Position numbers and translations under genes: made by a program. Positions 13,557 to 26,900 of a DNA stretch of 64,000 bases are shown here, piece after piece. The stretch is from Siphonodentalium dalli (lineage: Eukaryota > Mollusca > Scaphopoda > Gadilida > Siphonodentaliidae). Within the stretch, counting starts at the first letter, position 1; every line of letters begins with the position of its first letter. Below the pieces are notes generated by a model. That model was given only the letters and a program-made list of their open reading frames with translations. It did not search any database and was not told the origin of the DNA. The DNA lies in NCBI GenBank assembly GCA_032622095.1, contig CP136063.1, positions 273,659,426-273,723,425 of the forward strand, written 5' to 3'.

Positions 13557-15223
13557 TACCAGGAATAGACTAACAATGAACGCTCTTTATTTGTAACATA
13601 CCAGGAATAAGACTAACAATGAATGATCTTTATTGGTAACATACCAGGAATAGACTAACAATGAACGCTCATTATTGGTTATTTACCAGGAGGTGACTAA
13701 CAGAGAACGCTCTTTATTTGTAACATACCATGAATAAGACTAACAATGGACGTTCTTTGTTGGTTACATACCAGGAATAGACTAACAATGAACGCTCTTT
13801 ATTTGTAACATACCAGGAATAAGACTAACAATGAGCGTTCTTTATTTGTAACATACCAGGAATAGACTAACAATGAACGCTCTTTATTTGTAACATACCA
13901 GGAATAGACTAACAATGGGCATTCTATATTGGTAACATACCAGGAGTAAGACTAACAATGAACGCTCTTTATTTATAACATACCAGGAATAGACTAACAA
14001 TGAGCGTTCTTCATTTGTAACATACCAGGAGTAAGACTAACAATGAACGCTCTTTATTTTTAACATACCAGGAATAGACTATATAGCAATGAGCGTTCTT
14101 TATTTGTAACATACTAGGAATAGACTAACAATGAACGCTCTTTATTTGTAACATACCAGGAATAGATTAACAATGAACGTTCTTTATTTGTAACATACCT
14201 GGAATTAGACTAACAATGGACGTTCTTTATTTGTAACATACCAGGAATAGACTAACAATGAGCGTTCTTTATTTGTAACATACCAGGAATAAGACTAGCA
14301 ATGAACGTTCTGTATTTGTAACATACCAGGAATAGACTAGCAATGAACGCTCTTTATTTGTAACTTACCAGGAATAGACTAACAATGGACGTTCTTTATT
14401 TGTAACATACCAGGAATAGACTAACAATGGACGTTCTTTATGTGTAACATACCAGGAATAGACTAACAATGAGCGTTCTTTATTTGTAACATACCAGGAA
14501 TAAGACCAACAATGGACGTTCTTTATTTGTAACATATCAGGAATAGACTATCAATGGACACTCTTTATTTGTAACGTACCAGGAATATACTAGCAATGAA
14601 CGCTCTTTGTTTGTAACATACCATGAATAGACTAGCAATGAACGCTTTTTATTTGTTACATACAAGTAATAGACTAAAAATGAGCGTTCGTTATTTGTAA
14701 CATACCATGAATAGACTAACAATGAACGCTCTTTATTTGTAACATACCAGGAATAGACTAGCAATGAACGCTCTTTATGTGTAACATACCAGGAATATAC
14801 TAACAATGATCGTTCTTTATTTGTAACATACCATGAATATACTAGCAATGAGCGTTCTTTATTTGTAACATACCAGGAATAGACTAACAATAAACGCTCT
14901 TTATTTGTAACATACCAGGAATAGACTAACAATGAGCGTTCTTTATTTGTAACATACCAGGAATAGACTAACAATGAACGCTCTTTATTTGTAACATACC
15001 AGGAATAGACTAACAATGAGCATTCTGTGTTGGTTACATACCACGAATAAGACGAGCAATGAACGCACTTTATTTGTAACATACCAGGAATAGATTAGCA
15101 ATGCACGCTCTTTATTTGTAACATGCCAGGAATAGACTAACAATGAACGCTCTGTATTTGTAACATACCAGTAATAGATAAACAATTAACGCTCTTTATT
15201 TGTAACATACCAGGAATAAGACT

Positions 15224-15287
15224 AACAATGAACGCTCATTATTGGTATGTGAATGATCTTTATTTGTAACATACCATGAATAAGACT
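15224..15287. repeat. 64-bp fusion monomer (L2), GAATGATC type
   Basis: Exact structural counterpart of 717-780, shifted by 14,507 bp. It ends the full-length E block and is followed by the B monomer GGACGTAC. Confidence 0.88.
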
Positions 15288-17213
15288 AACAATGGACGTA
15301 CTTTGTTGATTACATACCAGGAATAAGACAGGCAATGAACGCTCTTTATTTGTAACATACCATGAATAAGACTAGCAATGGACGTTCTTTGTTGGTTAAA
15401 TACCAGGAATAAGACTAGCAATGAACGCTCTTTATTTGTAACATACCAGGAGTAAGACTAACAATGAACGCTCTTTATTGGTAACATACCAGGAGTAAGA
15501 CTAACAATGGACGTTCTTTGTTGGTTACATACCAGGGATAAGATTAGCAATGAACGCTCTTTATTTGTAACATACCATGAATAAGACTAACAATGGACGT
15601 TCTTTGTTGGTTACATACCAGGAATAAGACTAGCAATGAACGCTCTTTATTTGTAACATATCAGGAGTAAGACTAACAATGAACGCTCTTTATTTGTAAC
15701 TTACCAAGAGAAAGACTAACAATGGACGTTATTTGTTGTTTACATACCAGGGATAAGCCTAGCAATGAACGCTCTTTATTTGTAACATGCAATGAATAAG
15801 ACTAACAATTGATGTTCTTTGTTGGTTACATACCAGAAATAAGACTAGCAATGAACGCTCTTTATTTTTAACATACCATGAATAAGACTAACAATGGACG
15901 TTCTGTGTTGGTTACATACCAGGATTAAGACTAGCAATGAACGCTCTTTATTTGTAACATACAATGAGTAACACTAACTATGAACGCGCTTTATTTGTAA
16001 CATACCAGGTATAAACCAACAATGGACGTTCTTTGTTGGTTACATACCAGGAATAGATTAACAGTGAACGCTCTTTATTTGTAACATACCATGAATAAGA
16101 CTAACAATGGACGTTCTTTGTTGGTTACATACCAGGAGTAAGACTATCAATGAGCGTTCTTTATTTGTAACATACAAGGAATAGACTAACAATGAACGCT
16201 CTTTATTAGTAACATACCAGGAATAAGACTAACAATGAGCGTTCGCTATTTGCAACATACCAGGAATAAGACTAACAATGAGCGTTCTTTATTTGTAACA
16301 TACCATGACTAAGACTGACAATGAACGGTATTTATTGGTAACATACAATGAGTAGACTTACAATGAACGCTCTTTATGTGTAACATACCAGGAATAAGAC
16401 TAACAATGAACGATCTTTATTTGTAACATACCATGAATATACTAACAAGGAACGCTCTTTATTTCTAACATACCATGACTAATACTAACAATGAACGGTC
16501 TTATTTTTAACATACAATGAGTAAGACTAACATTGAACGCTCTGTATTTGTAACATACCAGGCATAAGACTAACAATGAACGATCTTTATTTGTAACATA
16601 CCATGAATATACTAACAATGAACGCTTTTTATGTGTATCATACCAGGAATAAGACTAACAATGAACGCTCTTTATTTGTAACATACCAGGAGTAAGACTA
16701 ACAATGAGCGTTCTTTATATGTAACATACCAGTAATATACTATCGATCAACGCTCTTTATATGTAACACACCAGGAGTAAGGCTAACAATGAGCGTTCTT
16801 TATTTTTAACATACCAGGAATAAGATTAACAATGAGCGATCTTTATTTGTAACATACCATGAATTTTCTAACAAGGAACGCTCTTTATTGGTAATATACA
16901 ATGAGTAGAGTAACAATGAACGCTCTTTATGTGTAATAAACCAGGAATAAGACTAACAATGCACGATCATTATTTGTAACATACCATGAATATACTAACA
17001 ATGAGCGTTCTTTATTGGTAACATACCAGGAGTAAGACTAACAATGAACGCTCTTTATTTAAAACATATCAGGAATAGACTAACAATGAGCGTTCTTTAT
17101 TTGTAACATACAAGGAGTAAGACTAACAATGAACGCTCTTAAATTGTAACAAACCAGGAATAGACTATATAACAATGAGCGTTATTTATTTGTAACATAC
17201 CAGGAGTAAGACT
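15288..17213. repeat. HOR turn 6: shortcut D-P-R turn (1,926 bp)
   Basis: Copy of turn 2 at a shift of 14,507 bp. It shares private variants with it that the third copy at 39.9 kb lacks: GAGAAAGAC (15,703), TTGATGTTC (near 15,810), GAGTAACAC (near 15,966) and GGTATAAACC (near 16,009). The R marker lies at 16,738 and ACTATATAAC near 17,165. Q is missing. Confidence 0.87.
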
Positions 17214-20006
17214 AACAATGAACGCTCTTTATTGGTAACATACCAGGAGTAAGACTAACAATGGACGTTCTTTGTTGGTTACATACCAGGGATAAGACTA
17301 GCAATGAACGCTCTTTATTTGTAACATACCATGAATAAGACTAACAATGGACGTTCTTTGTTGGTTACATACCAGGAATAAGACTAGCAATGAACGCTCT
17401 TTATTTGTAACATATCAGGAGTAAGACTAACAATGAACGCTCTTTATTTGTAACTTACCAAGAGTAAGACTAACAATGGACGTTATTTGTTGTTTACATA
17501 CCAGGGATAAGACTAGCAATGAACGCTCTTTATTTGTAACATGCAATGAATAAGACTAACAATTGACGTTCGTTGTTGGTTACATACCAGAAATAAGACT
17601 AGCAATGAACGCTCTTTATTTTTAACATACCATGAATAAGACTAACAATGGACGTTCTTTGTTGGTTACATACCAGGATTAAGACTAGCAATGAACGCTC
17701 TTTATTTGTAACATACAATGAGTAAGACTAACTATGAACGCGCTTTATTTGTAACATACCAGGAATAAACCAACAATGGACGTTCTTTGTTGGTTACATA
17801 CCAGGAATAGATTAACAGTGAACGCTCTTTATTTGTAACATACCATGAATAAGACTAACAATGGACGTTCTTTGTTGGTTACATACCAGGAGTAAGACTA
17901 TCAATGAGCGTTCTTTATTTGTAACATACAAGGAATAGACTAACAATGAACGCTCTTTATTAGTAACATACCAGGAATAAGACTAACAATGAGCGTTCGC
18001 TATTTGTAACATACCAGGAATAAGACTAACAATGGGCGTTCTTTATTTGTAACATACCATGACTAAGACTGACAATGCACGGTATTTATTGGTAACATAC
18101 AATGAGTAGACTTACAATGAACGCTCTTTATGTGTAACATACCAGGAATAAGACTAACAATGAACGATCTTTATTTGTAACATACCATGAATATACTAAC
18201 AAGGAACGCTCTTTATTTCTAACATACCATGACTAATACTAACAATGAACGGTCTTATTTTTAACATACAATGAGTAAGACTAACATTGAACGCTCTGTA
18301 TTTGTAACATACCAGGCATAAGACTAACAATGAACGATCTTTATTTGTAACATACCATGAATATACTAACAATGAACGCTTTTTATGTGTATCATACCAG
18401 GAATAAGACTAACAATGAACGCTCTTTATTTGTAACATACCATGAACAAGAATAACAATGGACGGTCTTTATTTGTAACATACCACGAATAGACTAACAA
18501 TGAACGCTCTTCAATTGTAACATACCAGGAATAGACTAACAATGAACGCTCTTTATTTGTAACATACCAGGAATAGACTAACAATGAACGCTATTTATTT
18601 GTAACATACCAGGGATAGACCAACAATTAACGCTCTTTATTTGTAATATACCATGAATAGACTAACAATGAACGTTCTTTATTTGTAACATACCATGAAT
18701 AAACTAACAATGAACGTTCTTTATTTGTAACATACCAGGAATAAGACAAACAATGAACGCTCTTTATTTGTAACATACCAGGAATAGTCTTACAATGAAC
18801 GCTCTTTATTTGTAACATAACATGAATAGACTAGCAATGAACGCTCTTTATTAGTAACATACCAGGAATATAATAACAATGAATGCTCTTTATTTGTAAC
18901 ATACCAGGAATAGACTAACAATGAACGCCCTTTATTTGGAACATACCATGAATAGACTAAAAATGAACGTTCTTTATTTGTAACATACCAGGAATAGAGT
19001 AACATTGAACGCTCTTAATTTGTAACATACCAGGAATAGACTAACAATGAACGTTCTTTATTTGTAACATACCAGGAATAGACTAACAATGAACGCTCTT
19101 TATGTGTAACATACCAGGAATAAGACTAACAATGAACGATCTTTATTTGTAACATACCATGAATATACTAACAAGGAACGCTCTTTATTTCTAACATACC
19201 ATGACTAATACTAACAATGAACGGTCTTATTTTTAACATACAATGAGTAAGACTAACATTGAACGCTCTGTATTTGTAACATACCAGGCATAAGACTAAC
19301 AATGAACGATCTTTATTTGTAACATACCCTGAATATATTAACAATGAACGCTTTTTATGTGTATCATACCAGGAATAAGACTAACAATGAACGCTCTTTA
19401 TTTGTAACATACCATGAATAAGAATAACAATGGTCGGTCTTTATTTGTAACATACCACGAATAGACTAACAATGAACGCTCTTTAATTGTAACATACCAG
19501 GAATAGACTAACAATGAACGCTCTTTATTTGTAACATACCAGGAATAGACTAACAATGAACGCTCTTTATTTGTAACATACCAGGGATAGACTAACAATT
19601 TACGCTCTTTATTTGTAATATACCATGAATAGACTAACAATGAATGTTCTTTATTTGTAACAAATCAGGAATAGACTAACTATGAGCGTTCTTTATTTGT
19701 AACATACCAGGAGTAAGACTAGCAATGAACACTCTTTATTTGTAACATACCAGGAGTAAGACTAACAATGAGCGTTCTTTATATGTAACATAACAGTAAT
19801 ATACTATCGATCAACGCTCTTTATATGTAACATACCAGGAGTAAGGCTAACAATGAGCGTTCTTTATTTTTAACATACCAGGAATAAGATTAACAATGAG
19901 CGATCTTTATTTGTAACATACCATGAATTTTCTAACAAGGAACGCTCTTTATTGGTAATATACAATGAGTAGAGTAACAATGAACGCTCTTTATGTGTAA
20001 TAAACC
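17214..20006. repeat. HOR turn 7: D-P-Q-R with two join points
   Basis: D 17,214-17,984, P 17,985-18,410, Q 18,411-19,090. Near 19,091 the array jumps back to P-type monomers (TTATGTGTAACATACC, then GAACGATC and AACAAGG) to about 19,320, re-enters the later part of Q, and reaches R at 19,764 (marker 19,802). Near 20,006 R stops inside the GTGTAATAAACC monomer and joins ATGAATAAGACTAGC of a D block, skipping the ACTATATAAC exit. The second join is shared with turn 8. Confidence 0.8.
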
Positions 20007-22986
20007 ATGAATAAGACTAGCAATGGACGTTCTTTGTTGGTTAAATACCAGGAATAAGACTAGCAATGAACGCTCTTTATTTGTAGCATACCAGGAGTAA
20101 GACTAACAATGAACGCTCTTTATTGGTAACATACCAGGAGTAAGACTAACAATGGACGTTCTTTGTTGGTTACATACCAGGGATAAGACTAGCAATGAAC
20201 GCTCTTTATTTGTAACATACCATGAATAAGACTAACAATGGACGTTCTTTGTTGGTTACATACCAGGAATAAGACTAGCAATGAACGCTCTTTATTTGTA
20301 ACATATCAGGAGTAAGACTAACAATGAACGCTCTTTATTTGTAACTTACCAAGAGTAAGACTAACAATGGACGTTCTTTGTTGGTTACATACCAGGGATA
20401 AGACTAGCAATGAACGCTCTTTATTTGTAACATACCATGAATAAGACTAACAATGGACGTTCTTTGTTGGTTACATACCAGGAATAAGACTAGCAATGAA
20501 CGCTCTTTATTTGTAACATATCAGGAGTAAGACTAACAATGAACGCTCTTTATTTGTAACTTACCAAGAGTAAGACTAACAATGGACGTTATTTGTTGTT
20601 TACATACCAGGGATAAGACTAGCAATGAACGCTCTTTATTTGTAACATGCAATGAATAAGACTAACAATTGACGTTCTTTGTTGGTTACATACCAGAAAT
20701 AAGACTAGCAATGAACGCTCTTTATTTTTAACATACCATGAATAAGACTAACAATGGACGTTCTTTGTTGGTTACATACCAGGATTAAGACTAGCAATGA
20801 ACGCTCTTTATTTGTAACATACAATGAGTAAGACTAACTATGAACGCGCTTTATTTGTAACATACCAGGAATAAACCAACAATGGACGTTCTTTGTTGGT
20901 TACATACCAGGAATAGATTAACAGTGAACGCTCTTTATTTGTAACATACCATGAATAAGACTAACAATGGACGTTCTTTGTTGGTTACATACCAGGAGTA
21001 AGACTATCAATGAGCGTTCTTTATTTGTAACATACAAGGAATAGACTAACAATGAACGCTCTTTATTAGTAACATACCAGGAATAAGACTAACAATGAGC
21101 GTTCGCTATTTGTAACATACCAGGAATAAGACTAACAATGAGCGTTCTTTATTTGTAACATACCATGACTAAGACTGACAATGCACGGTATTTATTGGTA
21201 ACATACAATGAGTAGACTTACAATGAACGCTCTTTATGTGTAACATACCAGGAATAAGACTAACAATGAACGATCTTTATTTGTAACATACCATGAATAT
21301 ACTAACAAGGAACGCTCTTTATTTCTAACATACCATGACTAATACTAACAATGAACGGTCTTATTTTTAACATACAATGAGTAAGACTAACATTGAACGC
21401 TCTGTATTTGTAACATACCAGGCATAAGACTAACAATGAACGATCTTTATTTGTAACATACCATGAATATACTAACAATGAACGCTTTTTATGTGTATCA
21501 TACCAGGAATAAGACTAACAATGAACGCTCTTTATTTGTAACATACCATGAACAAGAATAACAATGGACGGTCTTTATTTGTAACATACCACGAATAGAC
21601 TAACAATGAACGCTCTTTATTTGTAACATACCAGGAATAGACTAACAATGAACGCTATTTATTTGTAACATACCAGGGATAGACCAACAATTAACGCTCT
21701 TTATTTGTAATATACCATGAATAGACTAACAATGAACGTTCTTTATTTGTAACATACCATGAATAAACTAACAATGAACGTTCTTTATTTGTAACATACC
21801 AGGAATAAGACAAACAATGAACGCTCTTTATTTGTAACATACCAGGAATAGTCTTACAATGAACGCTCTTTATTTGTAACATAACATGAATAGACTAGCA
21901 ATGAACGCTCTTTATTAGTAACATACCAGGAATATAATAACAATGAATGCTCTTTATTTGTAACATACCAGAAATAGACTAACAATGAACGCCCTTTATT
22001 TGGAACATACCATGAATAGACTAAAAATGAACGTTCTTTATTTGTAACATACCAGGAATAGAGTAACATTGAACGCTCTTAATTTGTAACATACCAGGAA
22101 TAGACTAACAATGAACGTTCTTTATTTGTAACATACCAGGAATAGACTATCAATGAGCGTTCTTTATTTGTAGCATATTAGGAGTAAGACTAACAATGAA
22201 AGTTCTTTATTTTTAACATACAATGAGTAAGACTAACAATGAACGCTCTATATTTGTAACATACCAGGCATAAGACTAACAATGAACGATCTTTATTTGT
22301 AACATACCCTGAATATATTAACAATGAACGCTTTTTATGTGTATCATACCAGGAATAAGACTAACAATGAACGCTCTTTATTTGTAACATACCATGAATA
22401 AGAATAACAATGGTCGGTCTTTATTTGTAACATACCACGAATAGACTAACAATGAACGCTCTTTAATTGTAACATACCAGGAATAGACTAACAATGAACG
22501 CTCTTTATTTGTAACATACCAGGAATAGACTAACAATGAACGCTCTTTATTTGTAACATACCAGGGATAGACTAACAATTTACGCTCTTTATTTGTAATA
22601 TACCATGAATAGACTAACAATGAATGTTCTTTATTTGTAACAAATCAGGAATAGACTAACTATGAGCGTTCTTTATTTGTAACATACCAGGAGTAAGACT
22701 AGCAATGAACACTCTTTATTTGTAACATACCAGGAGTAAGACTAACAATGAGCGTTCTTTATATGTAACATAACAGTAATATACTATCGATCAACGCTCT
22801 TTATATGTAACATACCAGGAGTAAGGCTAACAATGAGCGTTCTTTATTTTTAACATACCAGGAATAAGATTAACAATGAGCGATCTTTATTTGTAACATA
22901 CCATGAATTTTCTAACAAGGAACGCTCTTTATTGGTAATATACAATGAGTAGAGTAACAATGAACGCTCTTTATGTGTAATAAACC
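20007..22986. repeat. HOR turn 8: D-P-Q-R (2,980 bp)
   Basis: D 20,007-21,090 is lengthened by a 215-bp tandem duplication. P 21,091-21,516, Q 21,517-22,743, truncated R 22,744-22,986 with marker at 22,782. Q lacks the TTCAATTG monomer near 21,610. R ends in the same truncated join to D as turn 7, so the 2,980-bp spacing between the two joins is one unit of tandem amplification. Confidence 0.84.
20153..20582. repeat. 215-bp (5 x 43) tandem duplication inside D block
   Basis: The five-monomer string B, A, B, A (ATATCAGGAG) and A (CTTACCAAGAG) occurs twice in a row; ACATATCAGG is at 20,301 and 20,516. The same duplication is at 23.1-23.6 kb (23,281 and 23,496) and nowhere else, so it predates the 2,980-bp amplification that made those two turns. 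Confidence 0.88.
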
Positions 22987-25900
22987 ATGAATAAGACTAG
23001 CAATGGACGTTCTTTGTTGGTTAAATACCAGGAATAAGACTAGCAATGAACGCTCTTTATTTGTAACATACCAGGAGTAAGACTAACAATGAACGCTCTT
23101 TATTGGTAACATACCAGGAGTAAGACTAACAATGGACGTTCTTTGTTGGTTACATACCAGGGATAAGACTAGCAATGAACGCTCTTTATTTGTAACATAC
23201 CATGAATAAGACTAACAATGGACGTTCTTTGTTGGTTACATACCAGGAATAAGACTAGCAATGAACGCTCTTTATGTGTAACATATCAGGAGTAAGACTA
23301 ACAATGAACGCTCTTTATTTGTAACTTACCAAGAGTAAGACTAACAATGGACGTTCTTTGTTGGTTACATACCAGGGATAAGACTAGCAATGAACGCTCT
23401 TTATTTGTAACATACCATGAATAAGACTAACAATGGACGTTCTTTGTTGGTTACATACCAGGAATAAGACTAGCAATGAACGCTCTTTATTTGTAACATA
23501 TCAGGAGTAAGACTAACAATGAACGCTCTTTATTTGTAACTTACCAAGAGTAAGACTAACAATGGACGTTATTTGTTGTTTACATACCAGGGATAAGACT
23601 AGCAATGAACGCTCTTTATTTGTAACATGCAATGAATAAGACTAACAATTGACGTTCTTTGTTGGTTACATACCAGAAATAAGACTAGCAATGAACGCTC
23701 TTTATTTTTAACATACCATGAATAAGACTAACAATGGACGTTCTTTGTTGGTTACATACCAGGATTAAGACTAGCAATGGACGCTCTTTATTTGTAACAT
23801 ACAATGAGTAAGACTAACTATGAACGCGCTTTATTTGTAACATACCAGGAATAAACCAACAATGGACGTTCTTTGTTGGTTACATACCAGGAATAGATTA
23901 ACAGTGAACGCTCTTTATTTGTAACATACCATGAATAAGACTAACAATGGACGTTCTTTGTTGGTTACATACCAGGAGTAAGACTATCAATGAGCGTTCT
24001 TTATTTGTAACATACAAGGAATAGACTAACAATGAACGCTCTTTATTAGTAACATACCAGGAATAAGACTAACAATGAGCGTTCGCTATTTGTAACATAC
24101 CAGGAATAAGACTAACAATGAGCGTTCTTTATTTGTAACATACCATGACTAAGACTGACAATGCACGGTATTTATTGGTAACATACAATGAGTAGACTTA
24201 CAATGAACGCTCTTTATGTGTAACATACCAGGAATAAGACTAACAATGAACGATCTTTATTTGTAACATACCATGAATATACTAACAAGGAACGCTCTTT
24301 ATTTCTAACATACCATGACTAATACTAACAATGAACGGTCTTATTTTTAACATACAATGAGTAAGACTAACATTGAACGCTCTGTATTTGTAACATACCA
24401 GGCATAAGACTAACAATGAACGATCTTTATTTGTAACATACCATGAATATACTAACAATGAACGCTTTTTATGTGTATCATACCAGAAATAAGACTAACA
24501 ATGAACGCTCTTTATTTGTAACATACCATGAACAAGAATAACAATGGACGGTCTTTATTTGTAACATACCACGAATAGACTAACAATGAACGCTCTTCAA
24601 TTGTAACATACCAGGAATAGAATAACAATGAACGCTCTTTATTTGTAACATACCAGGAATAGACTAACAATGAACGCTCTTTATTTGTAACATACCAGGG
24701 ATAGACCAACAATTAACGCTCTTTATTTGTAATATACCATGAATAGACTAACAATGAACGTTCTTTATTTGTAACATATCATGAATAAACTAACAATGAA
24801 CGTTCTTTATTTGTAACATACCAGGAATAAGACAAACAATGAACGCTCTTTATTTGTAACATACCAGGAATAGTCTTACAATGAACGCTCTTTATTTGTA
24901 ACATAACATGAATAGACTAGCAATGAACGCTCTTTATTAGTAACATACCAGGAATATAATAACAATGAATGCTCTTTATTTGTAACATACCAGGAATAGA
25001 CTAACAATGAACGCTCTTTATTTGGAACATACCATGAATAGAATAAAAATGAACGTTCTTTATTTGTAACATACCAGGAATAGAGTAACAATGAACGCTC
25101 TTTATTTGTAACATACCAGGAATAGACTAACTATGAACGCTCTTTATTTGTAACTTACCAGGAATAGACTAACAATGAACGTTCTTTATTTGTAACATAC
25201 CAGGAATAGACTAACAATGAGCGTTCTTTATTTGTAGCATATTAGGAGTAAGACTAACAATGAAAGTTCTTTATTTTTAACATACAATGAGTAAGACTAA
25301 CAATGAACGCTCTATATTTGTAACATACCAGGCATAAGACTAACAATGAACGATCTTTATTTGTAACATACCATGAATATATTAACAATGAACGCTTTTT
25401 ATGTGTATCATACCAGGAATAAGACTAACAATGAACGCTCTTTATTTGTAACATACCATGAATAAGAATAACAATGGACGGTCTTTATTTGTAACATACC
25501 ACGAATAGACTAACAATGAACGCTCTTTATTTGTAACATACCGGGGATAGACTAACAATTTACGCTCTTTATTTGTAATATACCATGAATAGACTAACAA
25601 TGAACGTTCTTTATTTGTAACAAACCAGGAATAGACTAACTATGAGCGTTTTTTATTTGTAACATACCAGGAGTAAGACTAGCAATGAACACACTTTATT
25701 TGTAACATACCAGGAGTAAGACTAACAATGAGCGTTCTTTATATGTAACATACCAGTAATATACTATCGATCAACGCTCTTTATATGTAACATACCAGGA
25801 GTAAGGCTAACAATGAGCGTTCTTTATTTTTAACATACCAGGAATAAGATTAACAATGAGCGATCTTTATTTGTAACATACCATGAATTTTCTAACAAGG

Positions 25901-26237
25901 AACGCTCTTTATTGGTAATATACAATGAGTAGAGTAACAATGAACGCTCTTTATGTGTAATAAACCAGGAATAAGACTAACAATGCACGATCATTATTTG
26001 TAACATACCATGAATATACTAACAATGAGCGTTCTTTATTGGTAACATACCAGGAGTAAGACTAACAATGAACGCTCTTTATTTAAAACATATCAGGAAT
26101 AGACTAACAATGAGCGTTCTTTATTTGTAACATACAAGGAGTAAGACTAACAATGAACGCTCTTTATTTGTAACAAACCAGGAATAGACTATATAACAAT
26201 GAGCGTTATTTATTTGTAACATACCAGGAGTAAGACT
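22987..26237. repeat. HOR turn 9: D-P-Q-R
   Basis: D 22,987-24,070 with the 215-bp duplication, P 24,071-24,496 ending in CCAGAAATAAG, Q 24,497-25,723, R 25,724-26,237 (marker 25,762, ACTATATAAC 26,188). Q and R carry private variants shared only with turn 11: GAATAGAATAAC near 24,617, AGAATAAAAATG near 25,040, CCGGGGATAG near 25,540 and GCGTTTTTTATT near 25,648. The left part belongs with turn 8 and the right part with turn 11, so this turn is a recombinant. Confidence 0.85.
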
Positions 26238-26900
26238 AACAATGAACGCTCTTTATTGGTAACATACCAGGAGTAAGACTAACAATGGACGTTCTTTGTT
26301 GGTTACATACCAGGGATAAGACTAGCAATGAACGCTCTTTATTTGTAACATACCATGAATAAGACTAACAATGGACGTTCTTTGTTGGTTACATACCAGG
26401 AATAAGACTAGCAATGAACGCTCTTTATTTGTAACATATCAGGAGTAAGACTAACAATGAACGCTCTTTATTTGTAACTTACCAAGAGTAAGACTAACAA
26501 TGGACGTTATTTGTTGTTTACATACCAGGGATAAGACTAGCAATGAACGCTCTTTATTTGTAACATGCAATGAATAAGACTAACAATTGACGTTCTTTGT
26601 TGGTTACATACCAGAAATAAGACTAGCAATGAACGCTCTTTATTTTTAACATACCATGAATAAGACTAACAATGGACGTTCTTTGTTGGTTACATACCAG
26701 GATTAAGACTAGCAATGAACGCTCTTTATTTGTAACATACAATGAGTAAGACTAACTATGAACGCGCTTTATTTGTAACATACCAGGAATAAACCAACAA
26801 TGGAAGTTCTTTGTTGGTTACATACCAGGAATAGATTAACAGTGAACGCTCTTTATTTGTAACATACCATGAATAAGACTAACAATGGACGTTCTTTGTT
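24200..26900. repeat. Segment duplicated at 30,159-32,859 (shift 5,959 bp)
   Basis: The shared private variants listed for turn 9 recur exactly 5,959 bp downstream (30,576, 30,995, about 31,499, about 31,607), as does GGAAGTTC (about 26,802 and 32,761). Beyond about 27.0 kb the match weakens: GAGCGTTCGCT here against GAACGTTCGCT there. The left limit is less certain, between 23.9 and 24.6 kb. 5,959 bp equals two turns (2,937 + 3,022), so a pair of turns was copied together. Confidence 0.8.

Larger units (their letters stand above)
10478..15287. repeat. HOR turn 5: D-P-Q-R-E with full-length E
   Basis: D 10,478-11,238, P 11,239-11,664, Q 11,665-12,849, truncated R 12,850-13,130, E 13,131-15,223, fusion monomer 15,224-15,287. 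D and P share two private variants, GGAAGTTC at about 11,031 and GAACGTTCGCT at about 11,243, with the turn at 32.2-33.4 kb. R jumps near 13,131 straight into E at the ATGCC monomer and skips the usual ACTATATAAC exit. E starts with a 213-bp tandem duplication and contains the long 42-mer run. Confidence 0.82.
12725..19090. repeat. 6.4-kb module, duplicated at 37,301-43,666
   Basis: Markers in this stretch reappear at a constant shift of 24,576 bp: TACTATCGAT 12,888 and 37,464, the fusion monomer 15,224 and 39,800, the second R marker 16,738 and 41,314, and GGATAGACCAAC near 18,615 and 43,190. Before 12,725 and after 19,090 the two copies follow different sequence, so both ends are visible. 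Its inner part from 14,508 is also copied at the start of the window. Confidence 0.88.
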